A stretch of DNA of 32,133 nucleotides from a virus, in the IMG/VR virus record IMGVR_UViG_3300028536_000031, positions 1-32,133 of that record, one strand, 5' to 3'. Of the stretch, positions 5,614-12,816 are shown piece by piece. Made by a program: the position numbers and the translations under genes. Positions within the stretch are counted from its first letter, which is position 1. The number at the start of each line of letters is the position of its first letter. The notes beneath the pieces are model-generated. The model searched no databases. It was not told the origin of the DNA and worked only from the letters and a program-made list of their open reading frames with translations.

Positions 5614-8438
5614 CGCATCCCCCACGCCCGCGCCACCTCGTCGTCCGAGCGCTGCTCCTCTTTTTTCTTAAAAAAATTCTGAATGATGGCATCCACGAGC
5701 GTGTGGCCTGGGTTCTCAAGCGCCGCGCGCTCGGCCCGCACCACTGACTCATAGGTGAGATTGTTGGCGATCATGTTGGGCCTGATCCAATCGATGTACG
5801 CCTTGTGGGCGAGCGCGGTCGCAAACACGCGGTCGTCCTTGTTGCGGCCACTCGCCTCGATCGACGAGCCGTCTTGTATCACGGTTTCCATCTCCTGCAG
5901 AAGCGGCACCGAGCGCAGGCGCAGGTGACGCAGCGAGTAGGCGTCGCGCATCTGGTTGAGGATGAGAATCTTGTTGTCAGCGGTGGTGTTGTGGGTCGGG
6001 ATCATGCCATCGCCCGCGAGGTAGAGGTGAGACGGGCTGTCGACCTGGATGCACCTGACGGCGACCGATTGAACCTCCTCGATCTTGACGATGTTGTGCC
6101 AGCGCTTGCGGTGCGGCGCCGTGCTGGCGTTAACGACAGCCATCTTGCGGGACAGCTTGAACACCGGCAGGTCGCCCACGGCGAACCAGAACTGATAGGC
6201 GGGCTCGCACACGCTCTGCCCGCCACCGTAATTCAGAACGCGATGCCGCACGCAGTGTTTTGCCTTCAGGCCCAGCGTTCGCAGCAACTCGGCAAAGCCA
6301 GCGGCGAGCCGCTGGCTCGATGTCGTAAAGGAACACTGCCGACAACCCACCCGCGCGTTGCCGTCGGTGTCCATCAATCCCTGCAGCAACGCGAGCCGCT
6401 GGCCGAATGACGCGCGCAGATAGGCGGGCGGTATGTGCTTGTTTTGCAGGAGGTTGGTTCCCCTCAGGAGGACCGTCAAATCCTGGATGCTCTGCCGACA
6501 ACAGGTCCGGTCCTCCGCAATGCCGCCCAGCACTGCACCTCGCGCGCGCAAGTTGTCGCCAATCTCCTCGATGTCCTCGGCGCACGCATAAAACCGACCA
6601 GCATCCGACGCGCCATCGCCAAGCCATACGCCCAGCACGTAGGGATCGATGGGCAGTGCCCTGCCCGAAAGCGCCAGCGGGCCGGCAATCCGAAGCTTGT
6701 ACTTCCCGACTTTGAGTTGCGAGGTCTTGCGCAGCTTCTGCACGCGCCCGTAGCCCCAGTTCTTCCTGAGGTGGCGATGGACCGGCCACAGGTGATCCTC
6801 ATCGGCCACGATCTGCGTGCCGTCATCGAACGTCAGGCGATAGCACTTGTGGTTGATCTGGATCGGCGACACGCCGGTCACCGTGCAGGGCGATCCGTTG
6901 TCATCAATCAGCGCATCTCCAACGCGGACATCGCCCATCGTGGTCCAGCCGTCCGGCGTCGGTAACGGCGTGTCGAGGCCCAAACACTTCCATCCATACG
7001 CGTAGCCCGCCCCGAGCGAGTCCGGCCGGTGGTAGAGATACCAGCGCGTGGCCGAGAACACGTCGTCCATGCGCCGCTCGGCCGCCTGGTCGCGCAGGTA
7101 GCCAGCGTCCATCAACTGCCGCAGGTGCTGCAGCTCGCGCATCACCGCCGGCCCGGGCCCGTTGATCTCAAGGTTGATCCAGACGTTCTTGTAGGAGCCC
7201 GCCATATGGGCGAGCACCCAGGCCACCTGGTAGGTCTCGGGCACATCAGTCGCGTACTCGGCGACCTGAATGAGCGCGTCGGCATAGCAGCGGTAGAGCT
7301 CGATGCAGTGCCGGTCCTTCAAGTCTGAGCGCCCATAGGCTGGATCCACCCCCACCACGTAGATGCCGTTGGGATGCGGGTCCTCCCAGATGCGCAGCTC
7401 GGTGTCGCGCGCGCGGGTCACCTGCTCCAGCTCGGTCTGCATGAAGTTGTCGGTCATGCGATAGCAGTAGCCCTTGAAGGCGATCTGCTCGCGCCGGATG
7501 AACGCAATGTCGTCCGCCGCGCGCCTGGCCGGAAAGAACGACTTGCCGGACTCGATGAATGCCTGCTCGGCGGTCCAGGGATATTCCTGGTTCATCAGGT
7601 CCTCGTCGCCGATCTTCACCGTGCGCATCCAGCGATGCCACACGATCTGCTCGGGCGCGATCTCGACGCCGTATCGCTTCTTCACCGCGCGCGCCAGCAC
7701 CTCCTCGCCCGGGTCGAGCTTGCCGGTCCAGTATTCCTTGAAGCGCGCATCGTCGCGCGCGACCGCGTAGTCCTCCTTCGCCCACCACCCGATGAAGAAC
7801 GCCTTCTGGGTGTGCACGTCCTCGACCGCGTCGTTCCACATCTCCCAGAACAGGTTCTTGCCGCGTGCCGTACTCTCGAACACGTACAGCCGATCCGGGT
7901 GCTTCTGCGCGAGCGACGCCATCATGGAGGCGACGCCCTCCTCCGAGCCCCAGCTCGAGCACTCGGTGCCGTGCACGAAGTTCCACGCCCGCGACCGCGC
8001 CATGATGGCGGCGCCAGCCTTGCGCGTGCCGGCGACCACGTAGTCGAGCACCGACCCGTTCGCCAACACGAGGTTCGATCGATTGTTCTTGACGACACCG
8101 GCGCGCAGCCGCCGCGGCAACGACGCGATGTAGCGCTCCAGCAGAATCCGGAACTTGTCGCGGTTGCCCTCGGTGTCGGTGATCAGCGCACCCTGCAGGC
8201 CCTCGTGCACCGAGAGCCAGAACAAATCCATCGCGAGCGAGACGGTCGAGATGCCGAGCTGCCGCGCCTTCAAACAAACGAAGTGCCGGACGCCACGGTC
8301 GAGCCCCTCGCACACCTCCTGCAAGAACCGCTGCTGGCTTCCGTACAGCCGCAACGGCGAGACGCCCGTCTCCTTGCTGTCGATGGTGAGATGCTCGATG
8401 AACTCAAGAAACAGCCCGAGCCAGTGCTGCGCAGTCAT
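5610..8438 (-). CDS. terL: Terminase large subunit interrupted by an intein
   Basis: The precursor is 942 residues. Removing the intein (485-817) leaves a 609-residue packaging motor, normal for TerL. The ATPase part has a Walker A-like KARQLGISTV (57-66), a Walker B-like HGTECSSW with E159, and a coupling-type FESTARGKN (188-195). The nuclease part has VVGVDPAYG with D365 and a final acidic pair, D868-D869, in KDDRVFATALAHKAY. TerL cuts the concatemer and pumps DNA through the portal. The start ATG overlaps the stop of the preceding gene (ATGA at 8435-8438), and the stop overlaps the zinc-ribbon start. No small terminase is recognisable nearby. Confidence 0.92.
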   Translation of the reverse strand: MTAQHWLGLFLEFIEHLTIDSKETGVSPLRLYGSQQRFLQEVCEGLDRGVRHFVCLKARQLGISTVSLAMDLFWLSVHEGLQGALITDTEGNRDKFRILLERYIASLPRRLRAGVVKNNRSNLVLANGSVLDYVVAGTRKAGAAIMARSRAWNFVHGTECSSWGSEEGVASMMASLAQKHPDRLYVFESTARGKNLFWEMWNDAVEDVHTQKAFFIGWWAKEDYAVARDDARFKEYWTGKLDPGEEVLARAVKKRYGVEIAPEQIVWHRWMRTVKIGDEDLMNQEYPWTAEQAFIESGKSFFPARRAADDIAFIRREQIAFKGYCYRMTDNFMQTELEQVTRARDTELRIWEDPHPNGIYVVGVDPAYGRSDLKDRHCIELYRCYADALIQVAEYATDVPETYQVAWVLAHMAGSYKNVWINLEINGPGPAVMRELQHLRQLMDAGYLRDQAAERRMDDVFSATRWYLYHRPDSLGAGYAYGWKCLGLDTPLPTPDGWTTMGDVRVGDALIDDNGSPCTVTGVSPIQINHKCYRLTFDDGTQIVADEDHLWPVHRHLRKNWGYGRVQKLRKTSQLKVGKYKLRIAGPLALSGRALPIDPYVLGVWLGDGASDAGRFYACAEDIEEIGDNLRARGAVLGGIAEDRTCCRQSIQDLTVLLRGTNLLQNKHIPPAYLRASFGQRLALLQGLMDTDGNARVGCRQCSFTTSSQRLAAGFAELLRTLGLKAKHCVRHRVLNYGGGQSVCEPAYQFWFAVGDLPVFKLSRKMAVVNASTAPHRKRWHNIVKIEEVQSVAVRCIQVDSPSHLYLAGDGMIPTHNTTADNKILILNQMRDAYSLRHLRLRSVPLLQEMETVIQDGSSIEASGRNKDDRVFATALAHKAYIDWIRPNMIANNLTYESVVRAERAALENPGHTLVDAIIQNFFKKKEEQRSDDEVARAWGMR
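5988..6986 (-). mobile_element. Intein with LAGLIDADG homing endonuclease inside terL
   Basis: The 333 in-frame codons begin with Cys1 (CLGLDTPLPTPDGWT, block A). They contain a block B-like stretch with H65 (VADEDHLW) and end with IPTHN, the block G His-Asn pair, after CIQVDSPSHLYLAGDG (block F). The first C-extein residue is Thr. Two LAGLIDADG motifs, PYVLGVWLGDG (115-125) and LLQGLMDTDG (200-209), show a homing domain that looks intact. All residues needed for class 1 splicing are visible. The insertion point, GWK/TTADNK, lies in the nuclease half of TerL, after the DPAYG motif and before the last acidic pair, not in the P-loop. Confidence 0.95.
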
Positions 8439-8677
8439 GGCCGATGGTCCACCACGAAGTAACCTTCCTTAGCGGTGCCGTCAGGGTTGAACCAATCGTC
8501 CGTGATGGCGCCCGCCGTCGTCTGCCGGCCGACACTACCGTGGAATGGAATTTCCCAGCGGTCGGTGTGCAAGGCACTCTCGACCGGGTAGATGCGGACA
8601 GGCACCAGGCGATCGCCTTTGAGCCACAGCCGGCGCGCGTCTAAGAGCTCGATCACGTTCGCCTTGGTGACCTGCAT
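8435..8677 (-). CDS. Hypothetical protein of 80 residues upstream of terL
   Basis: The product begins MQVTKANVIELLDARRLWLK and has a beta-rich middle and the C-terminal motif DWFNPDGTAKEGYFVVDH. I recognise no family. It overlaps terL by four bases, so the two are translationally coupled. Its position is where a small terminase subunit often lies, but it shows no helix-turn-helix, so I do not call it TerS. Confidence 0.65.
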   Translation of the reverse strand: MQVTKANVIELLDARRLWLKGDRLVPVRIYPVESALHTDRWEIPFHGSVGRQTTAGAITDDWFNPDGTAKEGYFVVDHRP

Positions 8678-8729
8678 CGCCGGTCCCTACCTTCCCGCCC
8701 TCAGCCCGGAGACCTACACAACCGGCGGA

Positions 8730-8846
8730 TCAAAAAACATCCAGCAATCGCCTATCATGCCAGCGAGCCACTTCTCGTTTGATCCGGCGATGTAACAAAA
8801 TCCGCACCGCCAGCGCGATGATCAGCGGAAGCCACGACCAGAACAT
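8730..8846 (-). CDS. Single-pass membrane micro-protein of 38 residues
   Basis: The ATG at 8846 shares a base with the stop of the preceding arginine-rich micro-gene (TGATG), and GGAAG lies just upstream. The sequence starts MFWSWLPLIIALAVRILL, one hydrophobic segment, then a strongly basic amphipathic tail (HRRIKREVARWHDRRLL). That gives one membrane helix with a charged cytoplasmic tail. A longer frame from TTG 8936 exists but would replace the micro-gene. A pinholin-like or membrane-tethering role is possible and is inferred. Confidence 0.55.
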   Translation of the reverse strand: MFWSWLPLIIALAVRILLHRRIKREVARWHDRRLLDVF

Positions 8847-8932
8847 CACTTCCGCCGCGACCGCCGCCCCTTGCGCCGATGACGCTTGCCACGCACATGC
8901 GAACCCTGTGAAGCCTTGCCACCGTACGGCAT
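8846..8932 (-). CDS. Arginine/lysine-rich 28-residue micro-gene
   Basis: The ATG at 8932 directly follows the stop of the upstream gene (TGAATG) and sits five bases after a perfect AAGGAGG site, one of the best ribosome binding sites in the window. The product starts MPYGGKASQGSHVRGK and ends RHRRKGRRSRRK; residues 14-28 are almost all Arg, Lys, Gly or His. Its stop overlaps the start of the 38-residue membrane gene. The tail resembles the 13-residue micro-gene near the portal. Nucleic acid binding is inferred from composition. Confidence 0.6.
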   Translation of the reverse strand: MPYGGKASQGSHVRGKRHRRKGRRSRRK

Positions 8933-9268
8933 TCAACCCTCCTTGCGCTTGCGCTGCCGACCGCTCTTTCTCTCACCACGCCCGCGCGTCGGGCCCGGCG
9001 GCCACGTCAACCGAACCAGCCGATCACCATCAACGCGATACACCGCAATCGTCGTCGCAACGTACACCACGCCCCCCAACGTCACCAAATTAACCACCGT
9101 TTCAGCAGCGTTAACCATCAAACCCGCCGTATTTTTTTCCGGGGTGGTGAGCATGTGGGGGTATCCCAATTCAACCTCGCTGGGGGCCGAGGGGTGGGGA
9201 GCCCCGTACCCCAGAACCATCGTCGGTTTCAGGCTCTGCCGCGGCAGGTTCGTGCCTGTCTTCCCCAA
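8933..9268 (-). CDS. Hypothetical protein with a beta-rich core and basic tail
   Basis: The frame has GC-rich third positions and runs to a TGA directly before the 28-residue gene. The core VTLGGVVYVATTIAVYRVDG looks like beta strands. The tail GRGERKSGRQRKRKEG is strongly basic. The true start is uncertain: TTG 9268 is the first possible start, and ATGs at 9220, 9154 and 9118 are alternatives, of which 9118 has a weak GGCGGG site. The last 70 residues are the best supported part. I do not recognise the family. Confidence 0.5.
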   Translation of the reverse strand: MGKTGTNLPRQSLKPTMVLGYGAPHPSAPSEVELGYPHMLTTPEKNTAGLMVNAAETVVNLVTLGGVVYVATTIAVYRVDGDRLVRLTWPPGPTRGRGERKSGRQRKRKEG

Positions 9269-9560
9269 CCAAGGGAACGCTCACCATTGATATCGTTGGA
9301 CAATCCGTATCCTCCACGTCTGCTCCACGTATCGGTGCGTCGGCTGGGTGGAGGTTCGACGGGCCTTGAGATGTTTCACGGCGGATTCGGCTGTGAAACA
9401 TAGCCAGATCGGAATATGTGGAAGATGGTTCCGGTCTCGCTTGTGGCACATGGAGTGCCTTTTCTTGGTCTTGCGCGGGTGCGCGTAGCATACTTTTGTG
9501 GCTTTTGTATAAACTGTGTGAGTTCAAGATGTTGCGGGTGTTTTCTTGCAGGCCATCTTG
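9269..9560. other. Gap without a convincing gene
   Basis: This 292-base stretch is less GC-rich than its surroundings. A minus-strand frame (9171-9491 from ATG 9491) spans it, but it has no ribosome binding site, mixed third-position bases and a low-complexity end. TTGAAC and TATGCT boxes occur around 9490-9530 on the minus strand without good spacing. The only clear structure is the inverted repeat at 9371-9401. Confidence 0.4.
9371..9401. other. Perfect 9-bp inverted repeat
   Basis: ATGTTTCAC (9371-9379) and GTGAAACAT (9393-9401) are exact inverse copies separated by 13 bases. The repeat stands in the non-coding gap between two minus-strand gene blocks. It could be an operator for a dimeric regulator or an mRNA hairpin. 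There is no U-tract. Confidence 0.5.
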
Positions 9561-9785
9561 CTACCTCTCCGTTGATTTCATTGGGATTTTGGTGATGCGG
9601 TGTTTGAGTGCTGCGTCTTGTGCGAGTTCGCGGAGTGATTGTTTGTCGCCTGGAGGTGTGAGGCCCTTGCGCTTGAGGCGATGGAGGCGTGCGGCACGGG
9701 CGGTCAGTTTGCGGTTGATTTGGAATGGCTGCCAGCGTTTGCCGGATGTGGAGAACGTTGAGCCTGTGCCTTTGAGCTTATCCAT
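9561..9785 (-). CDS. Small basic protein of 74 residues
   Basis: The ATG at 9785 follows a GAGG site by eight bases. The product is rich in Lys and Arg (MDKLKGTGSTFSTSGKRWQP, then RKLTARAARLHRLKRKGL) and resembles a DNA- or RNA-binding phage accessory protein, though I recognise no family. It comes ten bases after the 41-residue gene and is followed by the non-coding gap, so it probably ends the replication/regulation block. Confidence 0.6.
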   Translation of the reverse strand: MDKLKGTGSTFSTSGKRWQPFQINRKLTARAARLHRLKRKGLTPPGDKQSLRELAQDAALKHRITKIPMKSTER

Positions 9786-9794
9786 TGTGCTGCC

Positions 9795-9920
9795 TCACGA
9801 CGCGAGCCTTCCCTTGAACTCGCCGCACCATCCGTGCTCGAGCATGTTGGGGTAGTAGCTCATGATGACCGGCTGTGGTTGCGCGCCTCGCGGGTCTGCG
9901 ACGATCGCTGGTGCGGCCAT
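9795..9920 (-). CDS. Hypothetical protein of 41 residues
   Basis: The frame opens at ATG 9920, three bases after the stop of the DUF1376 gene. It encodes a proline-rich start (MAAPAIVADPRGAQPQP) and the segment SYYPNMLEHGWCGEFKGRL. The neighbouring A-rich sequence has a GGAG at long spacing, so translation is probably by coupling. The stop lies ten bases before the next ATG. I do not recognise the family. Confidence 0.45.
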   Translation of the reverse strand: MAAPAIVADPRGAQPQPVIMSYYPNMLEHGWCGEFKGRLAS

Positions 9921-9923
9921 TTT

Positions 9924-10706
9924 TCATTTTTTCTCCGTGGTTTGTAGTTCCTGTTTTTCCACTGCGTTTGAGGCGGCTGGCGGTGGTGGCTGGCTACGCC
10001 CCCAGGCGCGGCGTGTGCGTTCGGCTGCCGCAGCGTCGCTTGCTCGGCGGCGTTCGAACGTTGCCTCCAGCTCGGCGCGTGTGAGTTCGCTCGGCGGCTT
10101 CGGCGGTGTGGCTGCTGGCTCTGAATCAGGCGGGCGAGTGAGCGCGCCCCCACGCAGCGCTGTAGCGAGCTCGCCCGCCGGTTTGTCTTGGTTTTGCTGG
10201 GTTTCCTCGGGGGTCGCGCGCGCGGCTACAGACTCAGAAGAAGTAAGATTCTTAATGTGGTTGTGGTTGTGTATCCTATTGCTGGGATTTTGCTGTTCGT
10301 TTGCTGGCCCGTTTGGTTGATCATTTGCTAGCGTTTTGCTTGGTGGTTTGCTCACCATTTGCTTTGGTGTTTGCTTGATCTTTGCGACGGCCGAGTGGAA
10401 GCCTCCCTTTGCTCCGGCGATTTTTCGCTTCACGCTCACAGCGTCAGCCTTCGCGAGTTCCTTGCTCACTCGCTTCTGGGTTCCATCAGGGTTGAAGAAC
10501 CGCTCGATCGGCGCCTTGATCGCGTGCCATCGTTTTGCGGTCAGTTTGGCTATGGCGGCCCGCTCATTGTCGTTCAGAGGGATTACGCCCTCGTGCTCCC
10601 AGCAATGGCCAAGCAGAAGGAAATAGGCACCGTGTTGCTCGGTCGTGAGGTGGCCGGTGTCGCGCAGATAGTCGCCGAAATAGAACGGCATGAAGGCGCG
10701 GCTCAC
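9924..10706 (-). CDS. DUF1376 (YdaU-type) replication-associated protein
   Basis: The first 75 residues (FMPFYFGDYLRDTGHLTTEQ, then HGAYFLLLGHCWEHEG) are a clear DUF1376 domain, found in phage proteins next to replication initiators and helicase loaders. The C-terminal two thirds is low-complexity, rich in Asn, Gln, Pro and Ala, and probably disordered. It starts at GTG 10706, five bases after GGAGG and overlapping the stop of the RHH gene. No helicase or DnaC-type loader follows it, so replication presumably uses host enzymes. That dependency is inferred. Confidence 0.85.
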   Translation of the reverse strand: MSRAFMPFYFGDYLRDTGHLTTEQHGAYFLLLGHCWEHEGVIPLNDNERAAIAKLTAKRWHAIKAPIERFFNPDGTQKRVSKELAKADAVSVKRKIAGAKGGFHSAVAKIKQTPKQMVSKPPSKTLANDQPNGPANEQQNPSNRIHNHNHIKNLTSSESVAARATPEETQQNQDKPAGELATALRGGALTRPPDSEPAATPPKPPSELTRAELEATFERRRASDAAAAERTRRAWGRSQPPPPAASNAVEKQELQTTEKK

Positions 10707-10924
10707 TCCTGCCTCCCCTGCGCCGCGAACAATTTGTGGATGAGCCGCCGCACCACCGCCGCCTTGCTGAGGTTGCGCCCCTTCGCGATCGCGTCGAGCT
10801 GCCGGTACTCATCGGGCGTGAGCCAGATCGAGACGGTGCAGCCGCGAGTGCGGTCAGTGGCGGTGACGCTTCTGCCGTAGGGCTGCTCAATGCTGCGGCG
10901 GCCATTGTTGTGGGGCGCGGTCAT
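10703..10924 (-). CDS. Ribbon-helix-helix (CopG-like) DNA-binding protein
   Basis: This is a 73-residue protein with the short beta strand CTVSIWLTPDEYRQLDAIA and the following helix KGRNLSKAAVVRRLIHKLF, the ribbon-helix-helix fold of small dimeric repressors. It overlaps both neighbours by four bases. It may regulate the leftward operon or plasmid-like replication functions. The target is unknown. Confidence 0.75.
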   Translation of the reverse strand: MTAPHNNGRRSIEQPYGRSVTATDRTRGCTVSIWLTPDEYRQLDAIAKGRNLSKAAVVRRLIHKLFAAQGRQE

Positions 10925-11292
10925 GCGGCGGCCCTGTGGCGATGGGTGTCGACGAGAGCAAAGCCGCCGGTCGCTTGTCCGTGTGCGCCGTGGATGTATG
11001 TGCGGATTGCGAGATCGATCGGCATGAGTTTGCGTCGCAGATTGGAGACGTAGGTGTCGATGTTCTTTGCGGTCATCTCGCGCTCGGTGAGACCCCAGAC
11101 GACGGCGACGATCGCAGCACGGCGGACGGGTGACGGCATGCGACTTGCGAGCACGTGCAGGATTTCAGCTTCACGCGGTTGCAGGCGGAGGCTCGCCCCG
11201 CGCACGGTGATTGTGTTCGTGTCGAGCGAAACGATCACGTCGTTGCTCACAGGAATCGGCTGGCCGCAACATGGGCACTGCATCGGGCTCAC
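10921..11292 (-). CDS. Winged-helix (OmpR/PhoB-type) DNA-binding protein with zinc-knuckle start
   Basis: The product is 123 residues from GTG 11292, five bases after GGAGG and overlapping the previous stop (GTGA). Residues 6-9 form a CxxC pair (CPCC), and the rest is a C-terminal effector-type winged helix: VRGASLRLQPREAEILHVL (about 31-49) and AKNIDTYVSNLRRKL (about 75-89), the recognition helix. No receiver domain is present, so it is a stand-alone DNA binder. Its neighbours are all regulators, suggesting a regulatory cassette. Confidence 0.75.
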   Translation of the reverse strand: MSPMQCPCCGQPIPVSNDVIVSLDTNTITVRGASLRLQPREAEILHVLASRMPSPVRRAAIVAVVWGLTEREMTAKNIDTYVSNLRRKLMPIDLAIRTYIHGAHGQATGGFALVDTHRHRAAA

Positions 11293-11663
11293 GCCGCCCT
11301 CCCCTGGTAGGCCATGCGCGCGTGGCAGGCGCAGTACCGCAACGCCCCATCCGCCGGCAGCGCGCAGAACACAAAATGCCTGTCGCCGAATGGCCAGCGG
11401 CAGTCGCTTGGCTCGAGCTCGATCAATCGCTTCCAGACCGTCGGCGGGGTCAGGTGTGGCGGCATGGCCAGCGCGGGCGCCGGCTGGCGTGGCGGTCGTC
11501 CGGTTTTAATCTCGTGGCTTCGAGTCGCCAGTTTGAGCCGCCGCACCTTTCCCATGATGGTGGCGCGTGTCACGTCCAGGCGCTCGGCGATGGTGCCCCC
11601 GCTTAATCCTGCGGTCCAGTCGTCGCGCAGTTGCTGCGTCCGCTTGGCTGTCCACTCGCTCAT
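11289..11663 (-). CDS. gcrA: GcrA-like cell-cycle regulator homologue
   Basis: This 124-residue protein has the two halves of GcrA. The N-terminal helix-turn-helix is GLSGGTIAERLDVTRATIMG (20-39) followed by KVRRLKL. The C-terminal part has a CRWPFGD signature (about 88-94) and the conserved FCALPADGALRYCACHARMA. GcrA in Caulobacter-type alphaproteobacteria works with sigma70 at promoters carrying methylated GANTC sites. The linker is proline-rich. It overlaps rusA and the winged-helix gene by four bases each. A phage copy could redirect host promoters or act on phage promoters. That is inference. Confidence 0.85.
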   Translation of the reverse strand: MSEWTAKRTQQLRDDWTAGLSGGTIAERLDVTRATIMGKVRRLKLATRSHEIKTGRPPRQPAPALAMPPHLTPPTVWKRLIELEPSDCRWPFGDRHFVFCALPADGALRYCACHARMAYQGRAA

Positions 11664-12073
11664 GCTGCCGCCCTCACCTCAATCCGCAGGCGAGGCTTCT
11701 CGCTGTAGATTTTCTCCACCCGGCACGACACCACCTGCTTGTCGTCGCGCCACACGACCTCGTTGAACGCGTCGAGCATCTTGACGAGGTTGTCACAGTC
11801 AGGACGGCTCGTCGGCTTGACCGTGCCTGTGATCGCGTTGGCGCGTTTGCCCTTCGACCAACTCACCGGGATCGGCATGCAAGCGAGCACGTCGACTTGG
11901 AGCGGGCCTTCGATCGGGGTTCGGCCCGCCATCACCTCCTGGGCGGCGAGACGCAGCATCGTCTCATAGGACCGAGTTTGCGCTGGCGTGTAGGCATGGC
12001 CGGTCGAGCGCACGAAGCGCGGTCGACCTTTGCCCCGCGGCTCGCCAGCGAGCTCGATGACGATCGGCGTCAC
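11660..12073 (-). CDS. rusA: RusA-family Holliday junction resolvase
   Basis: The product is 137 residues from GTG 12073, six bases after a GGGAGG site; the longer frame from TTG 12091 lacks such support. Conserved RusA features are GEPRGKGRPRFVRSTGHAYT near the N-terminus and the acidic, metal-binding stretch SRPDCDNLVKMLDAFNEVVW followed by DDKQV. The enzyme resolves branched DNA and would work with the RecT/YqaJ pair of the rightward operon to clean up replication and recombination intermediates before packaging. Confidence 0.9.
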   Translation of the reverse strand: MTPIVIELAGEPRGKGRPRFVRSTGHAYTPAQTRSYETMLRLAAQEVMAGRTPIEGPLQVDVLACMPIPVSWSKGKRANAITGTVKPTSRPDCDNLVKMLDAFNEVVWRDDKQVVSCRVEKIYSEKPRLRIEVRAAA

Positions 12074-12091
12074 GGACGCCCTCCCCGGCAA

Positions 12092-12481
12092 TCAGAATGG
12101 TTGCTGCTCGGCCTGCGGCACGTCGCGCGCCATCGCTGCATCGCCGAGCGGCGTGTCGGCCAGCATGCCGAGCGCGTGCTTGTAGCTGTCGATCGCGTTC
12201 TCGAACGCGTCGCGGGCGTCCTGCTCCATGCGCCGCATCTTGATCACGTGGCGCATGGCCTTGGTGTCGAAGCCCTGCTCCTTGGCGTCCTTGAAGGTCG
12301 CGGTGATGTCGGCCTGGATCGTCTTCATCTTCTCGGCGAGTAACTCGATCTCGCGGACATAGCCGACCATCGCCTTACGCTGCGGCCCACTCAGATTGGA
12401 ATTGTGCCCAATGGCCGGCTCCGGGGGCTGTTGGAAAGTATCGTCCTCGTCGACGTCCACCGCCTTACGTTTCCGTCCCAT
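12092..12481 (-). CDS. gapR: GapR-like (DUF2312) nucleoid-associated protein
   Basis: Residues about 32-105 form the DUF2312/GapR coiled-coil domain (VREIELLAEKMKTIQADITA, FKDAKEQGFDTKAMRHVIKM and a final helix ending SYKHALGM). A 30-residue charged N-terminal extension and a short C-terminal tail are additions to the usual 80-90 residues. GapR binds overtwisted DNA ahead of replication forks and RNA polymerase and helps topoisomerases. The start at 12481 has an AGAGG site. A phage version could serve phage replication or compete with the host protein, which is inference. Confidence 0.85.
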   Translation of the reverse strand: MGRKRKAVDVDEDDTFQQPPEPAIGHNSNLSGPQRKAMVGYVREIELLAEKMKTIQADITATFKDAKEQGFDTKAMRHVIKMRRMEQDARDAFENAIDSYKHALGMLADTPLGDAAMARDVPQAEQQPF

Positions 12482-12492
12482 CGTTTCCTCTC

Positions 12493-12816
12493 CTACTCGT
12501 TGTCTTCCTCCACCACACGCGCAGCCGCCACCAGAACAGGGTCCAGATGCCCGACCGTCGCTTTGGCGATTTCGATTTCATGAGCGAGCTTCCGCATCTG
12601 ACGTTCGCATTCGGCCTGGTACGCGGCGCATAAACGCAGGTAGAGGTCGGCGCAGATCGTCTTGGGCGGCCGGTAGCGCAGCGCCCAGAACGTGCGAAAC
12701 GGCACGCCGTAGCGCCGCGCCAGGCGGTGCCACGCGGACTCGATATCGCCCGGCCCGCGCGCCTCGCGGCGCGTCAACTCACGCGCCCATAGGGCCGACT
12801 GCTCAACCGTGTTCAC
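12493..12816 (-). CDS. Hypothetical helical protein of 107 residues
   Basis: The GTG at 12816 overlaps the stop of the preceding frame (GTGA) and has a GAGG site eight bases upstream, so I prefer it to the ATG at 12846. The product is helical with an apparent helix-turn-helix-like stretch (HRLARRYGVPFRTFWALRYR) and a long coiled-coil end (AYQAECERQMRKLAHEIE). The family is common in Rhizobiales phages in my judgement, but I cannot name it. It probably acts on DNA. Confidence 0.65.
   Translation of the reverse strand: MNTVEQSALWARELTRREARGPGDIESAWHRLARRYGVPFRTFWALRYRPPKTICADLYLRLCAAYQAECERQMRKLAHEIEIAKATVGHLDPVLVAAARVVEEDNE

Noticed and set aside
3358-5682. 774-codon plus-strand frame across the portal and zinc-ribbon genes
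   Set aside because: It is fully antisense to two well-supported genes, shows a Leu/Arg/Val/His composition typical of reverse frames of GC-rich genes, and has no ribosome binding site or recognisable domain.
5664-5684. T7 and A6 runs near the end of terL as a possible frameshift site
   Set aside because: The zero frame already ends normally and overlaps the next start, and the alternative frame gives only a short Arg-rich extension. No shift signal is convincing.
9171-9527. 118-codon minus-strand frame filling the gap upstream of the small basic gene
   Set aside because: No ribosome binding site, mixed third-position bases and a low-complexity end; the overlapping frame at 8933-9268 fits coding bias better.
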